Positions 53,840 to 63,387 are shown, counted from the first letter of the stretch. The stretch: 64,000 bases of DNA from Geoglobus acetivorans (GCF_000789255.1 NZ_CP009552.1:1426001-1490000), one strand, 5' to 3'. Notes: generated by a model not told the origin, from the sequence alone. Numbers and translations: made by a program.

Positions 53840-55746
53840 AGGAATCGCACCGTCTCCAGATTCATTGGGGCACGGGTTTCAACCCTGTAGGTCTTGTAGA
53901 TTGCTGAGGCGAGTTCTATGCATTTGTTCTCATCACCGTGAATCGTTATAACCTTCTCAGGTTTCTGTTTCAGCGCCCGCACATAATTCAAAAGCTGTTT
54001 TCTGTCAGAATGTCCCGAAAACCCATCAACGGTCTCAACTTCCATATTGATTGTTACAACATCTCTCTTTCCTCCGGATGACGGTAGTGGCACCTCCTTC
54101 CACCCTTTCTGAATCCTCCTTCCAAGCGTCCCTTCAGCCTGATAACCCACGAAGACTATCGTGTTCCTTTCGTCTGGGGCAAAGGTTTTGAAGTACTCCA
54201 TGACGGGTCCGCCATTGAGCATACCGGAAGTGGCCAGAATCACAGATGGTTCGGAGCTTTCTATAACCTCCTGTCTCTTGCCCGGAGAGTCCACCCTGAC
54301 AAAGCTTTCACTTATGAACGGGTTAATACCCTGGTGGAAGATAAGGTCCCTCAGGTGAGAGTTGAGGTATTCGGGATAGGCCGTGTGGATGGCCGTTGCC
54401 TCATAGATCATCCCGTCGAGATACACAGGAACAGGCTCAAGTATCTCGTTCCTTATTGCCTCCTCGAGAACTATCATAACCTCTTGGCTTCTTCCCACCG
54501 CAAAAGTCGGAATGAGCACCTTTCCTCCACGTTCAATAGTTCTCTTTATGACCTCTATCAGTTTTTCCTCAGCCTCCTTTCTCGAAGGCTGGAAATCCTC
54601 TGCTCCACCATACGTCGCCTCCATTATGAGGCCCTCGATTCTCGGAAAGTTCGTGAATGCCCTGTCGAACAGCCTTGTTTTTTCAAACTTGAAGTCGCCG
54701 GTGAAGGCGATGTTGTACAGCCCCTCCCCCACATGGAAGTGTGCAATCGCAGAGCCGAGAATGTGACCTGCATTGTAGAATGTGAGCCTTATATCAGGAG
54801 TTATGTCCGTAACAACTCCGTAATCAAGAGGTATCGTGTGCTTCAAGGCCTCCCTGACATGCTGGGACTCATACGGAGTTGGATTCCCCTCTCTCGCTGC
54901 AACCTCGATAAAGTCGAGCTGAAGGAGGACCATAAGGTCTCTGGTTGGTGGCGTGAGATAAACCGGCCCCCTGTAACCGTATTTGAAGAGGATGGGCAGC
55001 AGACCACAGTGATCAAGATGAGCGTGAGTTATTACGACCGCATCAATACTGTCGAGGGGCTGAATTTCAGGCACATAGAAGTAAGGAGACTGATGAACAT
55101 TTCCAACATTGACTCCGCAGTCTATGAGCACCTTGCTTTCAGGAGTTTGCAGGAGGTAGCAGCTCCTTCCAACCTCCCTCGAACCACCAAGAAACGTTAC
55201 TCTGACCCACCTGTCCTCATAAATCGTCCCCCTGTGAATCCTTTCTCCGATTCTTTTGAGAATCTCCTTCCTCTCATCTTTTACATTTATTAGAAACTCC
55301 CTGACGTTTTCTATGGTCTTTGATTTAAGAGGGGCGGTCCTCACGGCTTTGGGACTCCATCCAACGGCCTTCATTATTTCTCTGAGTGTAACACCATTCT
55401 TTCCGATGACGATCCCGGGCTTCTCCGCCTCAATTATGACCTCACCATTCTCTTCATCAAAGAAAAATCCCGTAATCTGTGCCTCTTCAGGCACAATTTG
55501 CCTGATGATTTCCTTTGCTTCTTCTGGAGGTCTGAGGTTCTTTGGATCAGGTCTCACAATGATTCTCTTCCTCAGGTCTTTTGCAAGCCTCCTTACAACA
55601 TCTCCAGCTTCGGCAAACTCCTGAAGATTGTCCACGTAAATTACAAGGAGCGGCCCCTCAAACTCAATGTTTTTAATTCTTACACTTTCCGGGACCAGCT
55701 CCCTGATTTTCTCCTTTAACTGCCTGATGTATTCCTTGCTTGACAT
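53836..55746 (-). CDS. beta-CASP ribonuclease aCPSF1 / FttA
   Basis: A 636-residue archaeal homologue of CPSF73 that cuts RNA 3' ends and ends transcription. Two N-terminal KH domains are visible (about 5-65, and GIVIGKNGVTLREIM near 130). The metallo-beta-lactamase core has the metal motif THAHLDHCG, then the beta-CASP region with the GHSDRKQL segment near the end. It is essential in studied archaea. It stands downstream of the proteasome gene by 25 bases and couples to mobB. Confidence 0.95.
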   Translation of the reverse strand: MSSKEYIRQLKEKIRELVPESVRIKNIEFEGPLLVIYVDNLQEFAEAGDVVRRLAKDLRKRIIVRPDPKNLRPPEEAKEIIRQIVPEEAQITGFFFDEENGEVIIEAEKPGIVIGKNGVTLREIMKAVGWSPKAVRTAPLKSKTIENVREFLINVKDERKEILKRIGERIHRGTIYEDRWVRVTFLGGSREVGRSCYLLQTPESKVLIDCGVNVGNVHQSPYFYVPEIQPLDSIDAVVITHAHLDHCGLLPILFKYGYRGPVYLTPPTRDLMVLLQLDFIEVAAREGNPTPYESQHVREALKHTIPLDYGVVTDITPDIRLTFYNAGHILGSAIAHFHVGEGLYNIAFTGDFKFEKTRLFDRAFTNFPRIEGLIMEATYGGAEDFQPSRKEAEEKLIEVIKRTIERGGKVLIPTFAVGRSQEVMIVLEEAIRNEILEPVPVYLDGMIYEATAIHTAYPEYLNSHLRDLIFHQGINPFISESFVRVDSPGKRQEVIESSEPSVILATSGMLNGGPVMEYFKTFAPDERNTIVFVGYQAEGTLGRRIQKGWKEVPLPSSGGKRDVVTINMEVETVDGFSGHSDRKQLLNYVRALKQKPEKVITIHGDENKCIELASAIYKTYRVETRAPMNLETVRFL

Positions 55747-55771
55747 GATACCCTAACCTGACAAAATAGAT

Positions 55772-56419
55772 TTATTTTCTGAATTTTGAGAGAATCTGCT
55801 CAACTTCCTCTTTCCTAAGCTCATAATACATTTCTGGAGTTATTTTTACCACATCGATCCCATCACCGCTTGCAGAGTCTCTTTTCATTGCTGAGTTTAT
55901 TGCCCTCACCGCAAGCTCAACTGCCTCATCCACTGTCAGACCCTCTGTGTAGGCATCTTCAAGCACACCGTACGCCATTGGAGAGCCTGAACCTGTCGCA
56001 ACTATGTCTGTCTCCTCAATAGCTCCCCCAATAGGGTCTATGGAGAATACACTCGCACCATTTTCATCCACCCCTCCAATGAGCAGCTGAACAAGATACG
56101 GGAAGTACCTTGTTGAGTGGAGGAGATTAGAAGTCATGGTGGCTATCGCCCTAACCGTAGGTCTTTTTTCTTTCTGTGCCTCATAGAGATTCATCTCAAC
56201 CTTGATAAGCCTCGCAAGGAACTGTGCATCACCAACACTTCCCGCAGTTGTCATCGCAACCCTGTCAGAGACCTGGTAGATTTTTCTGGCCCTCTTACTG
56301 GCAATGAAGTGACCCATTGTTGCCCTTTTCTCCGTTGCCATCACAACGCCGTCACGGCACACTATCCCTACGGTTGTCGTTCCTTTATACACCTTATCCT
56401 GTAACATTTCTGGCATCAT
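55772..56419 (-). CDS. psmB: proteasome beta subunit
   Basis: Catalytic 20S proteasome subunit, about 215 residues. A short propeptide ([13 protein letters not shown]) ends before Thr, the N-terminal nucleophile of the mature enzyme (TTTVGIV). The Lys in ATEKRATMG and the [12 protein letters not shown] segment are typical. The frame runs about 47 codons further upstream, but ATG 56419 is preceded by ggagatg. No alpha subunit is in the window. Confidence 0.93.
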   Translation of the reverse strand: MMPEMLQDKVYKGTTTVGIVCRDGVVMATEKRATMGHFIASKRARKIYQVSDRVAMTTAGSVGDAQFLARLIKVEMNLYEAQKEKRPTVRAIATMTSNLLHSTRYFPYLVQLLIGGVDENGASVFSIDPIGGAIEETDIVATGSGSPMAYGVLEDAYTEGLTVDEAVELAVRAINSAMKRDSASGDGIDVVKITPEMYYELRKEEVEQILSKFRK

Positions 56420-56611
56420 AAACATCTCCTTTTTTCTGGATTTTTCGAAGAAAAGCCCGATGGCTGTAAACATTTTACCCAGAATGTTTTTAAGTTTTGC
56501 GTTTGATGTATTGTTATATGCATAACCGCCAAGATCAAAAGCACAAAACACACCCTGCAAGGGGTCATTTGCCTCCCTGCCCGAAAACCGTTAACCGGCA
56601 GAGATGGAAAT
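56420..56611. other. gap between psmB and cbiD
   Basis: This 192-base gap holds the psmB promoter (a TATA-like cttaaaaac on the minus strand near 56488-56496) and no convincing gene. A plus-strand frame from 56497 runs into cbiD and is only a shadow. No cobalamin riboswitch-like structure is evident in it. Confidence 0.4.
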
Positions 56612-57541
56612 CTAACTCCTCAGAAGAATCACATCCAAAACGTTGCTGTTTATCTCCCTTGCTTTTTCAAGGACTGTCTTTCTGTATTTTTCAGGATCAA
56701 TCCCCCTCAGGATTTTTCCCCTCATCTCCGGAATCGCCCACTTGATAATCAGAGACGGCAGCCCGGCGATGACTATCTCCCCATCAAGCTCCCGAAGAGC
56801 CTTCTCAAAATAAACCCCCATGACGAACGGTTGAAAACCTTTCAGATTTTCTCTCGCCCACTTCCACCCCTTCCTGCCTGTCGTGAGCACCACGCGATCA
56901 TACTGCTTGGCTATCATCACCTTGGCATCAACAAGCTCATCACACCAGGGTTCGACGAAGCCAGTGGTTCCGAGGATGGAAATCCCACCCTTTATTCCGA
57001 TTCGGGGATTGTCCGTGAGAGTGGCTAAAGCATTACCTTTGGGAATAGTTATTCTGACTGAACCATCATAATCGTATTTTGCTCTTGTCATTTCGATATT
57101 TCTGAGAATTTGATTCCTGGCCGAGAGACTGACAGCAGGTTTTCGTCTGAACCTACCAATACCCTCTCCAAACTCGAGACTTTCACTCACCTCTGCTCTT
57201 ATCTCAACACCGTCAGTGACATCAAACGAGTGGTCTCCAGAGAATTTTTTTGCCACTGCCACCCCGTTTTTTGCTTTAACTCCCACCTCGACATATATCC
57301 CGGCGGGAGTCCATACCTCGACCTTCTCACTTTCTCCGAAAAGGGATGCTATCGCTCCTATCGCCGAAGCTGAGGCGGTTGTCGCAGTTGTTATACCTCT
57401 CTTCAGCCATCCCCTGTGGGTGAGAATGTAAAGTCCTGACTCTATCCTGCTCCTCACTCTGTCAGGGCCTGTCTTCTCTGCCTCCCTTTCGACCCATTCC
57501 TCCGGGTAACTGTAAAGTTCAAGAGGGTCTTTCATAAGCAA
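56612..57541 (-). CDS. cbiD: cobalt-precorrin-5B C1-methyltransferase
   Basis: A 309-residue corrin methyltransferase of the anaerobic pathway. Markers are RGWLKRGITTATTASASAIGA (in part) and TTGRKGWKWAREN, with NPRIGIKGGISILGTTG. It is the last gene of the minus-strand corrin run and overlaps cbiC by 23 bases. ATG 57535 is an alternative start. Confidence 0.93.
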   Translation of the reverse strand: MLMKDPLELYSYPEEWVEREAEKTGPDRVRSRIESGLYILTHRGWLKRGITTATTASASAIGAIASLFGESEKVEVWTPAGIYVEVGVKAKNGVAVAKKFSGDHSFDVTDGVEIRAEVSESLEFGEGIGRFRRKPAVSLSARNQILRNIEMTRAKYDYDGSVRITIPKGNALATLTDNPRIGIKGGISILGTTGFVEPWCDELVDAKVMIAKQYDRVVLTTGRKGWKWARENLKGFQPFVMGVYFEKALRELDGEIVIAGLPSLIIKWAIPEMRGKILRGIDPEKYRKTVLEKAREINSNVLDVILLRS

Positions 57542-58130
57542 GATTCACGAGGGCGTTGAACACGGCAACTGCGAGTGTCGAGCCACCTCTCGTGCCTGCG
57601 GTCGTGATTGACGGAATATCAAGCTCCCGGATCATTTCCTTCGACTCACTGGCATTCACAAACCCCACGGGCGTTGCTATGATGAACTTTGGCCTCACAC
57701 CTTCCTGCACGAGATTGTAAAGAGCTATTGCCGCAGATGGTGCATTGCCCACAATGGCGATTCCTCCATCCACCTTTTCCCTCAGAGCGTACATTCCGCA
57801 CATGGCTCTCGTAAGTCTGGTGTCATTCCCATGCTTAACGGCCACAAACACATCCCCTCTGAACCTTCTCCTGTTTATCCCCGCAGAAACCATGTTCACA
57901 TCGCACACAACTGTTGTGTTCTCAAGCACCGCCAGTATTCCTGCCTCAACAGCGTTTCCTTTAAAAACGATTAGATCCTTTACATTCGGATCTCCGGTTG
58001 CAATTATGCACCTCTGAATGACTTTTTCTTCCAGAGTTTCTCCCCTGACATACTTCTCCACAATCCCGTAACTCTTCCTCACAATTTCGTCCGCATCTAA
58101 CGTGACGTTGCCCATATCCTGCACATTCAC
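57519..58130 (-). CDS. cbiC: cobalt-precorrin-8 methylmutase
   Basis: A 203-residue mutase that moves the C11 methyl to C12, giving cobyrinate. The start VRKSYGIVEKYVRG, the segment CIIATGDPNVKDLIVF, VVCDVNMVSAGI and the catalytic-region NAPSAA fit the family. It is coupled to cbiH (ATGA) and overlaps cbiD. Confidence 0.93.
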   Translation of the reverse strand: MNVQDMGNVTLDADEIVRKSYGIVEKYVRGETLEEKVIQRCIIATGDPNVKDLIVFKGNAVEAGILAVLENTTVVCDVNMVSAGINRRRFRGDVFVAVKHGNDTRLTRAMCGMYALREKVDGGIAIVGNAPSAAIALYNLVQEGVRPKFIIATPVGFVNASESKEMIRELDIPSITTAGTRGGSTLAVAVFNALVNLAYERPS

Positions 58131-58876
58131 ACCTCCAGATCATATTTCTCCGAATATCCTCTTGGAGTTATCATCTGACCACCATCCACGATTGTTCCAG
58201 ACGAAGGGATTATGATCAGCGTATGCATGTCCGCAAGTCCTACAACCTCATCGAGTCGCACAACCCTGATATCCTCACCATCCCTGCAAACATTTCTGGC
58301 GAGGGCAACAAAGCAGTTGCCCCTGTACTCCTGAATTATTTCAACAGCATTTTCCAGCCGGGATTTCCTCTTTCTGCTCGAGGGATTGTACAGCGCAATA
58401 ACAAAATCCCCCTCAAGTGCAGTTCTCAGCCTCCTTTCGATGAGGGCCCATGGAGTGAGCAGGTCACTCAAACTGATCACGGCATGATCCCCGGCTATGG
58501 CAGAGCCAAACAGAGGGGAAGCTGCATTTAAGGCAGAAACTCCCGGAACCACTTCCCAGTCAATTTCGATTCCATTCCTGTAAATGACCTCCGCAACAAG
58601 AGGGGCAAGTCCGTAAATGCTGGGATCTCCACCGCTAACAAGACAGACAAGATAACCTTCCCCTGCAAGCCCTATGGCCTTTTTCACTCTCTCAACCTCT
58701 CTGCCCATTCCGCTCTCTACGATCTTGCCAGTTATAATATCTCTGACAAAATCAAGGTATCTTTTATGCCCTATAACATAATCTGCACTTTCAAGGACTT
58801 CTTTAGCTTTAAGCGTAAGCAATTCCCTGCATCCGGGTCCTATCCCAACGACATAAAGCTTACCTTGCGATTGCAA
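58127..58876 (-). CDS. cbiH: cobalt-precorrin-3B C17-methyltransferase
   Basis: A SAM-dependent ring-contraction methyltransferase of about 249 residues. The start is taken as TTG at 58876, which gives the family start GKLYVVGIGPG and is preceded by ggagg at the right spacing (8 bases). The frame extends about 49 codons further, but that stretch overlaps cbiG throughout. Motifs VGIGPGCRELLTLKAKEVL (part), VSGGDPSIYG and VPGVSALNAASPLFG are typical. It overlaps cbiG by 17 bases. Confidence 0.9.
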   Translation of the reverse strand: MQSQGKLYVVGIGPGCRELLTLKAKEVLESADYVIGHKRYLDFVRDIITGKIVESGMGREVERVKKAIGLAGEGYLVCLVSGGDPSIYGLAPLVAEVIYRNGIEIDWEVVPGVSALNAASPLFGSAIAGDHAVISLSDLLTPWALIERRLRTALEGDFVIALYNPSSRKRKSRLENAVEIIQEYRGNCFVALARNVCRDGEDIRVVRLDEVVGLADMHTLIIIPSSGTIVDGGQMITPRGYSEKYDLEV

Positions 58877-59555
58877 CTGTAACGCCTCCGTAAATTTTTT
58901 TGGGAAGTAAAATCTTTTTTTCTCTCGAAAAATAAAGAGCACATGCCTCGCTAACACTCTTAAGTCCGATACGGTCAGCCTTAGATTCAGACAGGACTTC
59001 CGTGCTGTTAATTTCCTGATCACTCAGAAACATGAGAGGTCTCTTAAAGTAATCAGACACCCTTATCAGTTCCTCGCTGCCTTTTTTTCCCTCCCACGTT
59101 GAAATTACACGGATATCATTCTTTCCAGCCCCAATTTCCTTCAAAGCCCGTTCAATAGCGCAGATTATTTCTTCAGCCATGGAATTTTTCCTGAATCCGA
59201 TGCCCACACTCAGCCCATCCTCGAACTCCATTGCGGTGGTTATCACTGCCCTCATTCCAAGCTTCTCAAGCCTCAGAGCAATCTCGTTCGCTCCATGGTG
59301 CCCTCCCAGGAGAGGTACTGCATAATTCATCCCCTTGTCAATCACCACGATAGCAGGATCAGCCCATTTGCTCTTTATAATTCCACACACCCCCCTGACG
59401 ACAATGCCGGTGGGCATGATGGCAACGATTGCATCACAATCAGCAAGTTTCTCCCACACATTTTTCTCATAGATTACAATTTCTCCACTTAAAAATCCGG
59501 CAACTTTTTTCAGCTTTTCCAGGTCTTTTTCAAATCCAACTACCGCGATGCGTAT
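58860..59555 (-). CDS. cbiG: cobalt-precorrin-5A hydrolase, probable AUA start
   Basis: CbiG opens the lactone ring and releases acetaldehyde. The core IMPTGIVVRGVCGII, PLLGGHHGANEIA and GIGFRKN are clear. A GTG at 59459 would give only 199 residues and lose the N-terminal strand. The same frame continues upstream through IRIAVVGFEKDLEKLKKVAGF, which matches a CbiG start. No ATG, GTG or TTG exists there. The codon in place is ATA at 59555, 8 bases after ggagg (59564-59568). The cbiF stop at 59540-59542 lies inside, giving a 16-base overlap. The start is inferred. Confidence 0.78.
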   Translation of the reverse strand: MRIAVVGFEKDLEKLKKVAGFLSGEIVIYEKNVWEKLADCDAIVAIMPTGIVVRGVCGIIKSKWADPAIVVIDKGMNYAVPLLGGHHGANEIALRLEKLGMRAVITTAMEFEDGLSVGIGFRKNSMAEEIICAIERALKEIGAGKNDIRVISTWEGKKGSEELIRVSDYFKRPLMFLSDQEINSTEVLSESKADRIGLKSVSEACALYFSREKKILLPKKIYGGVTVAIAR

Positions 59556-60253
59556 AGTATCGACCTCCTTGCAGTTTTTATGGCTCTGCCTATGATTATT
59601 GTTGCAGTTTTTCTGATTCCTGCCTTTTCTACCTTGTCAGCGATATCGGCAAGAGTTCCCTCAATAACCCGCTCGTCCTCTCTGCTCGCCCTGTAAACAA
59701 CGCACACGGGCTCATCATAACCTCTGATTTTCCCCACTCTCTCGGCAATATCTCTGATTTTATCTATCCCCAGCAAAATTACCAGCGTGGAATTTGTTCT
59801 CGCAAACTCCTCAATCTCATCCTTCTCGAGTGTCATGCCTGCCGGTCTTGTTACCACCACACTCGGGATGTCTGGCGAGGTTAACTCGCTCTTCATTGCG
59901 GATGCGGATGCAAAGATGCTGCTGACTCCCGGGATCACCTCAACCTCAATCCCACGCTTTTCAAGCTCCGCAATCTGCTCATTTATCGCCCCGTAAATGC
60001 TTGGATCGCCGCTCTGCAACCTGACCACAAGTTTCCCCTCTCTGACGGCCTTTTCAATTAAATCAACGATTTCCTCGAGACTTTTCCCGTAGCTGTCCAC
60101 CTTTTCACCACTGAATTCATCCAGAAACCCAGCCTCAACAAGCGAACCCGGGTAGATTATGAGATCTGCCTCCTTTAGCAGTTTGTAGGCTTTTACTGTA
60201 AGAAGTTCCGGGTTGCCAGGACCGAAACCCGCAAAATATACCTTCATCTCCAC
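59540..60253 (-). CDS. cbiF: cobalt-precorrin-4 C11-methyltransferase
   Basis: A 237-residue SAM-dependent methyltransferase. The start KVYFAGFGPGNPELLTVKA, the LQSGDPSIYGAI segment and VIPGVSSIFASASAM identify it with CobM/CbiF. It overlaps cbiL by 10 bases and cbiG by 16. A start two codons further in is possible. Confidence 0.93.
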   Translation of the reverse strand: MEMKVYFAGFGPGNPELLTVKAYKLLKEADLIIYPGSLVEAGFLDEFSGEKVDSYGKSLEEIVDLIEKAVREGKLVVRLQSGDPSIYGAINEQIAELEKRGIEVEVIPGVSSIFASASAMKSELTSPDIPSVVVTRPAGMTLEKDEIEEFARTNSTLVILLGIDKIRDIAERVGKIRGYDEPVCVVYRASREDERVIEGTLADIADKVEKAGIRKTATIIIGRAIKTARRSILYASR

Positions 60254-60834
60254 CCCACCAGCAAAGTGAAATACGACGACTTTTCTTTCGGCTCCCCAAT
60301 GGACTCTCCCTCCATGAACATCCTCTCTACCTGGACAACTCTGTAGCCCTCATTTCTGAGCGTTTCAGCCAGTTCCAAAGACTTGACTGCTTTTAAAACA
60401 ACTACATATCGCTCTTCGCCATCGAGAGCCGAACTTACTCTGAAAGAAGAGTCAACAAACCTTTTAAGTTTTGAGAAAACGGCTGTAAAGCTCGGTACAC
60501 CTGGAACAAGTTCAACATCAACTCCAGGATTCCTCTGTTTCACAGCATGGAACACATCCTGAAACGTCGAAAAAAATGCAACATCTCCCAGCACACAGAA
60601 AGCTATGTCCTCTTCAACGCATCTCTGTGCAAGCTCACTGGAAAGCACATCAACAATTTTCTCAGCATTGCCCATCGGAAATTCAACGACTCTGACATCC
60701 TCCCTGTAATTTCTTACCACGTTCTCAGCAAGCCTTCCCGGCACAATAACTTCATCCACCTGCTCGATCACTTTTTTAGCCCTGAGAGTTACAAGTTCCG
60801 CATCGCCCGGCCCAAGACTAACTCCGTAAAGCAT
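60244..60834 (-). CDS. cbiL: cobalt-factor II C20-methyltransferase
   Basis: A 196-residue methyltransferase with the start LYGVSLGPGDAELVTLRA. It also has CVLGDVAFFSTF and ELVPGVPSFTAVFSK. The ATG at 60834 gives the normal beginning and overlaps the cbiT stop by 17 bases. The frame continues 27 codons upstream but lies fully within cbiT there. It acts early in the pathway, after the cobalt chelatase (cbiX, 63 kb). Confidence 0.9.
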   Translation of the reverse strand: MLYGVSLGPGDAELVTLRAKKVIEQVDEVIVPGRLAENVVRNYREDVRVVEFPMGNAEKIVDVLSSELAQRCVEEDIAFCVLGDVAFFSTFQDVFHAVKQRNPGVDVELVPGVPSFTAVFSKLKRFVDSSFRVSSALDGEERYVVVLKAVKSLELAETLRNEGYRVVQVERMFMEGESIGEPKEKSSYFTLLVGWR

Positions 60835-61357
60835 GCCCGACCACCACGAAAACAGGATTGTAAGATTTAAAAGCCATGCCTCCCGCAAGTTCGTAGCTTT
60901 TAGATATGCTTGCAAGAACTATCTCCTCAAACATCCCCTTCTCCTTAAGCTTTTCTGCAACCCTGAGAGCCACATCCATTCTCGCACAGTTAACTGCAAT
61001 CCTGTTTGCTCTGCAAACATCAATCATCCTCTCTATGTCCCTCGTCCCGCCGAAAAAAACCCCATCAACCTCATGTTCTTTCAGAAAATCGTAACCATCT
61101 GAGTATATAACCTCCACATTTGTCCCCCTGAATTTTTCCTCAAGCCGTGAAACCAGTTCTCCATCCACCTCAACCGCATAAACCTTGTGGACATATCTCG
61201 AAAAGAATTCTGCCACCCTTCCTGTTCCACTACCTATGTCAGCAAACACCCAGCTCCTGCCCGGCATTAACTTTGAAAACACTATGCCAATGACCTCATC
61301 CTTCGTGAACTTTCCTTGATTAAGTTTACTTTCCATTGGAACAAGAAAATTTGACAT
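60818..61357 (-). CDS. cbiT: cobalt-precorrin-6B C15-methyltransferase (decarboxylating)
   Basis: A Rossmann-fold methyltransferase, about 179 residues. The SAM loop ADIGSGTGRVAEFF is clear. The start GKFTKDEVIGIVFSKL and the FFGGTRDIERMI segment are typical of CbiT. ATG 61357 was chosen; ATG 61336 would also leave a full domain. It is the first gene of the minus-strand corrin run and divergent from the Fe-S membrane protein gene. Confidence 0.88.
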   Translation of the reverse strand: MSNFLVPMESKLNQGKFTKDEVIGIVFSKLMPGRSWVFADIGSGTGRVAEFFSRYVHKVYAVEVDGELVSRLEEKFRGTNVEVIYSDGYDFLKEHEVDGVFFGGTRDIERMIDVCRANRIAVNCARMDVALRVAEKLKEKGMFEEIVLASISKSYELAGGMAFKSYNPVFVVVGHALRS

Positions 61358-61432
61358 TGTATTAAAGCATTGCCTTTTGGAGTCGAAAATGTTCGGGATA
61401 ACAAATAAAGCCTGGAGGGAGAACATACCGCC

Positions 61433-62407
61433 ATGAACGAAACAAAATGGCGTTCATTCATTATTGAGCATTACAGAAGGTTCTTTCAGGTCTTTTTCTT
61501 CACTCTTGCAACATATTCATGGGTAAGGCTTTACCTCTTCGTCAAGCATTTCGACGCTGGCTGGCCCTACGTGAGCAGACCTGTATCAATCGAAGCTTTT
61601 TTACCAATTGGTGCACTCGTATCATTAAAAAATCTGATCGTAAACCATTACATTGATCCAATCCATCCGGCAGCTCTTGTAATATTTCTTTCAATAATAC
61701 TATCAGCGGTACTTCTGAAAAGAGGTTTTTGCGGGTGGGTATGTCCGGTCGGATTCCTCTCGGAGATGGTGAGCCTCGCAGGAAAGAAGATTTCAGGGAA
61801 AAACCTCAGGGGATTCAGTTATGCCAGAATCATAAAATACCTGCTTCTGCTGTTCTTCCTTTATCTCATCCTCCCGATGAGACCAGAAGAGCTTACAGCG
61901 TTCATCTTTTCGCCATACTGGGCGATAGCAGATGTTAAACTGCTGGATTTCTGGCTTAAGCCAGGAACCTTGACAATTGCTGTTACTGCACTGATAATCA
62001 TTCTAACCCTTTTTGTCAGAAACTTCTGGTGCAGATTCCTGTGCCCTTACGGAGCCCTACTCAGCATTCTATCATACCTATCGCCGGCAAGAATTGAAAA
62101 AACCGATTGCACATATTGCAGAAGATGCGACGAAGTATGCCCCTCGTTTATCGAGATAAGTGAGAGGGAATCGGTCAACGGTCCGGAATGCATAATGTGC
62201 CTGGAATGCGTTAAAACGTGTCCTCATGATTACCTGTCTCTTAAAGTGGCGGGGAAAAGCATGAGCAGGTTCATATATCCTCTGACGATTGTCGCCATGC
62301 TGTTCGGGTTCTTCATAATTGCAAAGCTGAGCGGCCACTGGGACAGCATTCTGACCTACGAGGACTACAAAAAGTTGCTTGCACTGAGAGAGTTCATAGG
62401 ACACTGA
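61433..62407 (+). CDS. membrane 4Fe-4S protein, NapH-like
   Basis: A 324-residue protein with about five membrane spans and two ferredoxin-like clusters. The Cys-Pro motifs of NapH-type electron-transfer proteins are present after the second and fourth spans (CGWVCPVG and CRFLCPYG). The soluble part carries CTYCRRCDEVCP and CIMCLECVKTCP. A strong ribosome binding site (ggaggga) lies 12 bases upstream. It should move electrons between quinones and a soluble acceptor. Standing between corrin genes, it might supply electrons for a corrin reduction, but this is only inference. Confidence 0.85.
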   Translation: MNETKWRSFIIEHYRRFFQVFFFTLATYSWVRLYLFVKHFDAGWPYVSRPVSIEAFLPIGALVSLKNLIVNHYIDPIHPAALVIFLSIILSAVLLKRGFCGWVCPVGFLSEMVSLAGKKISGKNLRGFSYARIIKYLLLLFFLYLILPMRPEELTAFIFSPYWAIADVKLLDFWLKPGTLTIAVTALIIILTLFVRNFWCRFLCPYGALLSILSYLSPARIEKTDCTYCRRCDEVCPSFIEISERESVNGPECIMCLECVKTCPHDYLSLKVAGKSMSRFIYPLTIVAMLFGFFIIAKLSGHWDSILTYEDYKKLLALREFIGH

Positions 62408-62443
62408 ACCACAATTTTTTAAATGCAGTGACGTAATGAAGCT

Positions 62444-62992
62444 GTGCTGTTCGTTGTCGGAGTTGGACTCAAGAAAGAACATCTCACGGACGAAGCAAAA
62501 AAAGCAATTTCAAGAGCTGAGAAGGTTTATGGAAGCGAAAGAGCGTTAACAATTGCCAAAGAGTGGGTTAAGGGAAAAGCGACTGTTTTGAAGAGGTTCG
62601 ATGAAGACGTTTACAGAAAAATCGAACGTGAAGGTGCAGAGAGAGATGTTGCTGTTCTCTCAACGGGTGATCCGATGGTTGCAGGCCTGGGCAGATTTTT
62701 CAAAGATGCAAAAATAATCCCCGGGATTTCGAGCGTTCAAATTGCACTTGCAAGGGTTAAGGCTGACATCTGCGATGTGAGCGTTTTCAATGCCCACAGC
62801 CAGAATCCAGAATTTTTGGGGCAGAGAAACATGCTGATCCTGACAAGAAAGGGTGTCCAGCTTGACTTTCCAGGAAAAAAGATGGTGATACTCGAAAATC
62901 TCGAAAATGAAAATGAGAAGATTTATGAAGTCCAGGACTCCTTTACCGCTGAGGAGAATTACACAATCGTCTTTGTGAGGGTGAAAGAATGA
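62444..62992 (+). CDS. cbiE: cobalt-precorrin-7 C5-methyltransferase
   Basis: A 182-residue methyltransferase of the tetrapyrrole type. It starts with GTG at 62444 ([17 protein letters not shown]). [13 protein letters not shown] and [16 protein letters not shown] follow. CbiE works together with CbiT, whose gene is divergent at 61.3 kb. It overlaps cbiX by 4 bases. Confidence 0.92.
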   Translation: MLFVVGVGLKKEHLTDEAKKAISRAEKVYGSERALTIAKEWVKGKATVLKRFDEDVYRKIEREGAERDVAVLSTGDPMVAGLGRFFKDAKIIPGISSVQIALARVKADICDVSVFNAHSQNPEFLGQRNMLILTRKGVQLDFPGKKMVILENLENENEKIYEVQDSFTAEENYTIVFVRVKE

Positions 62993-63387
62993 AAAGGGGT
63001 TTGATTATCGTCGGACACGGCAGCAATCGGCCCCACTATGCCGAAGTTATGGCAGAGCATAAGAAGAGAATCCAGAGCTTTGGCATATTCGATGAAGTCG
63101 AGATAGCCTACGCCACGGGAGACAGAGAACCCACACCCGATGCAGTTGTCAGAGAAATGCAATCGGAGTTGATTTTCCTCGTTCCAATGTTTCTATCCTA
63201 TGGGTTGCATGTAACGAAAGACCTGCCAGCGTTCTTCAACCTCGACGAGGGAAGGGGAGTGAAAGTCACGGAAATGGATGGCAAGAAGATTGTCATCTGC
63301 GAACCCATCGGCGAGGATACGTTCATAACCTACGCCATTCTCAACTCCGCATTCAGGGCAGGAGGTCAGCAACATCTCCAACAATGA
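62989..63387 (+). CDS. cbiX: sirohydrochlorin cobaltochelatase, short form
   Basis: A 132-residue CbiX-S chelatase that inserts cobalt into sirohydrochlorin. The metal-binding His is in IVGHGSNRP, the second in [10 protein letters not shown]. This short single-domain form is the archaeal type, active as a homodimer. ATGA overlap joins it to cbiE. Its end overlaps the convergent SUMT gene by 35 bases. Confidence 0.93.
   Translation: MKRGLIIVGHGSNRPHYAEVMAEHKKRIQSFGIFDEVEIAYATGDREPTPDAVVREMQSELIFLVPMFLSYGLHVTKDLPAFFNLDEGRGVKVTEMDGKKIVICEPIGEDTFITYAILNSAFRAGGQQHLQQ

Noticed and set aside
54334-55293. A 319-residue plus-strand frame opposite fttA
   Set aside because: Antisense to the well-conserved KH and metallo-beta-lactamase parts of fttA.
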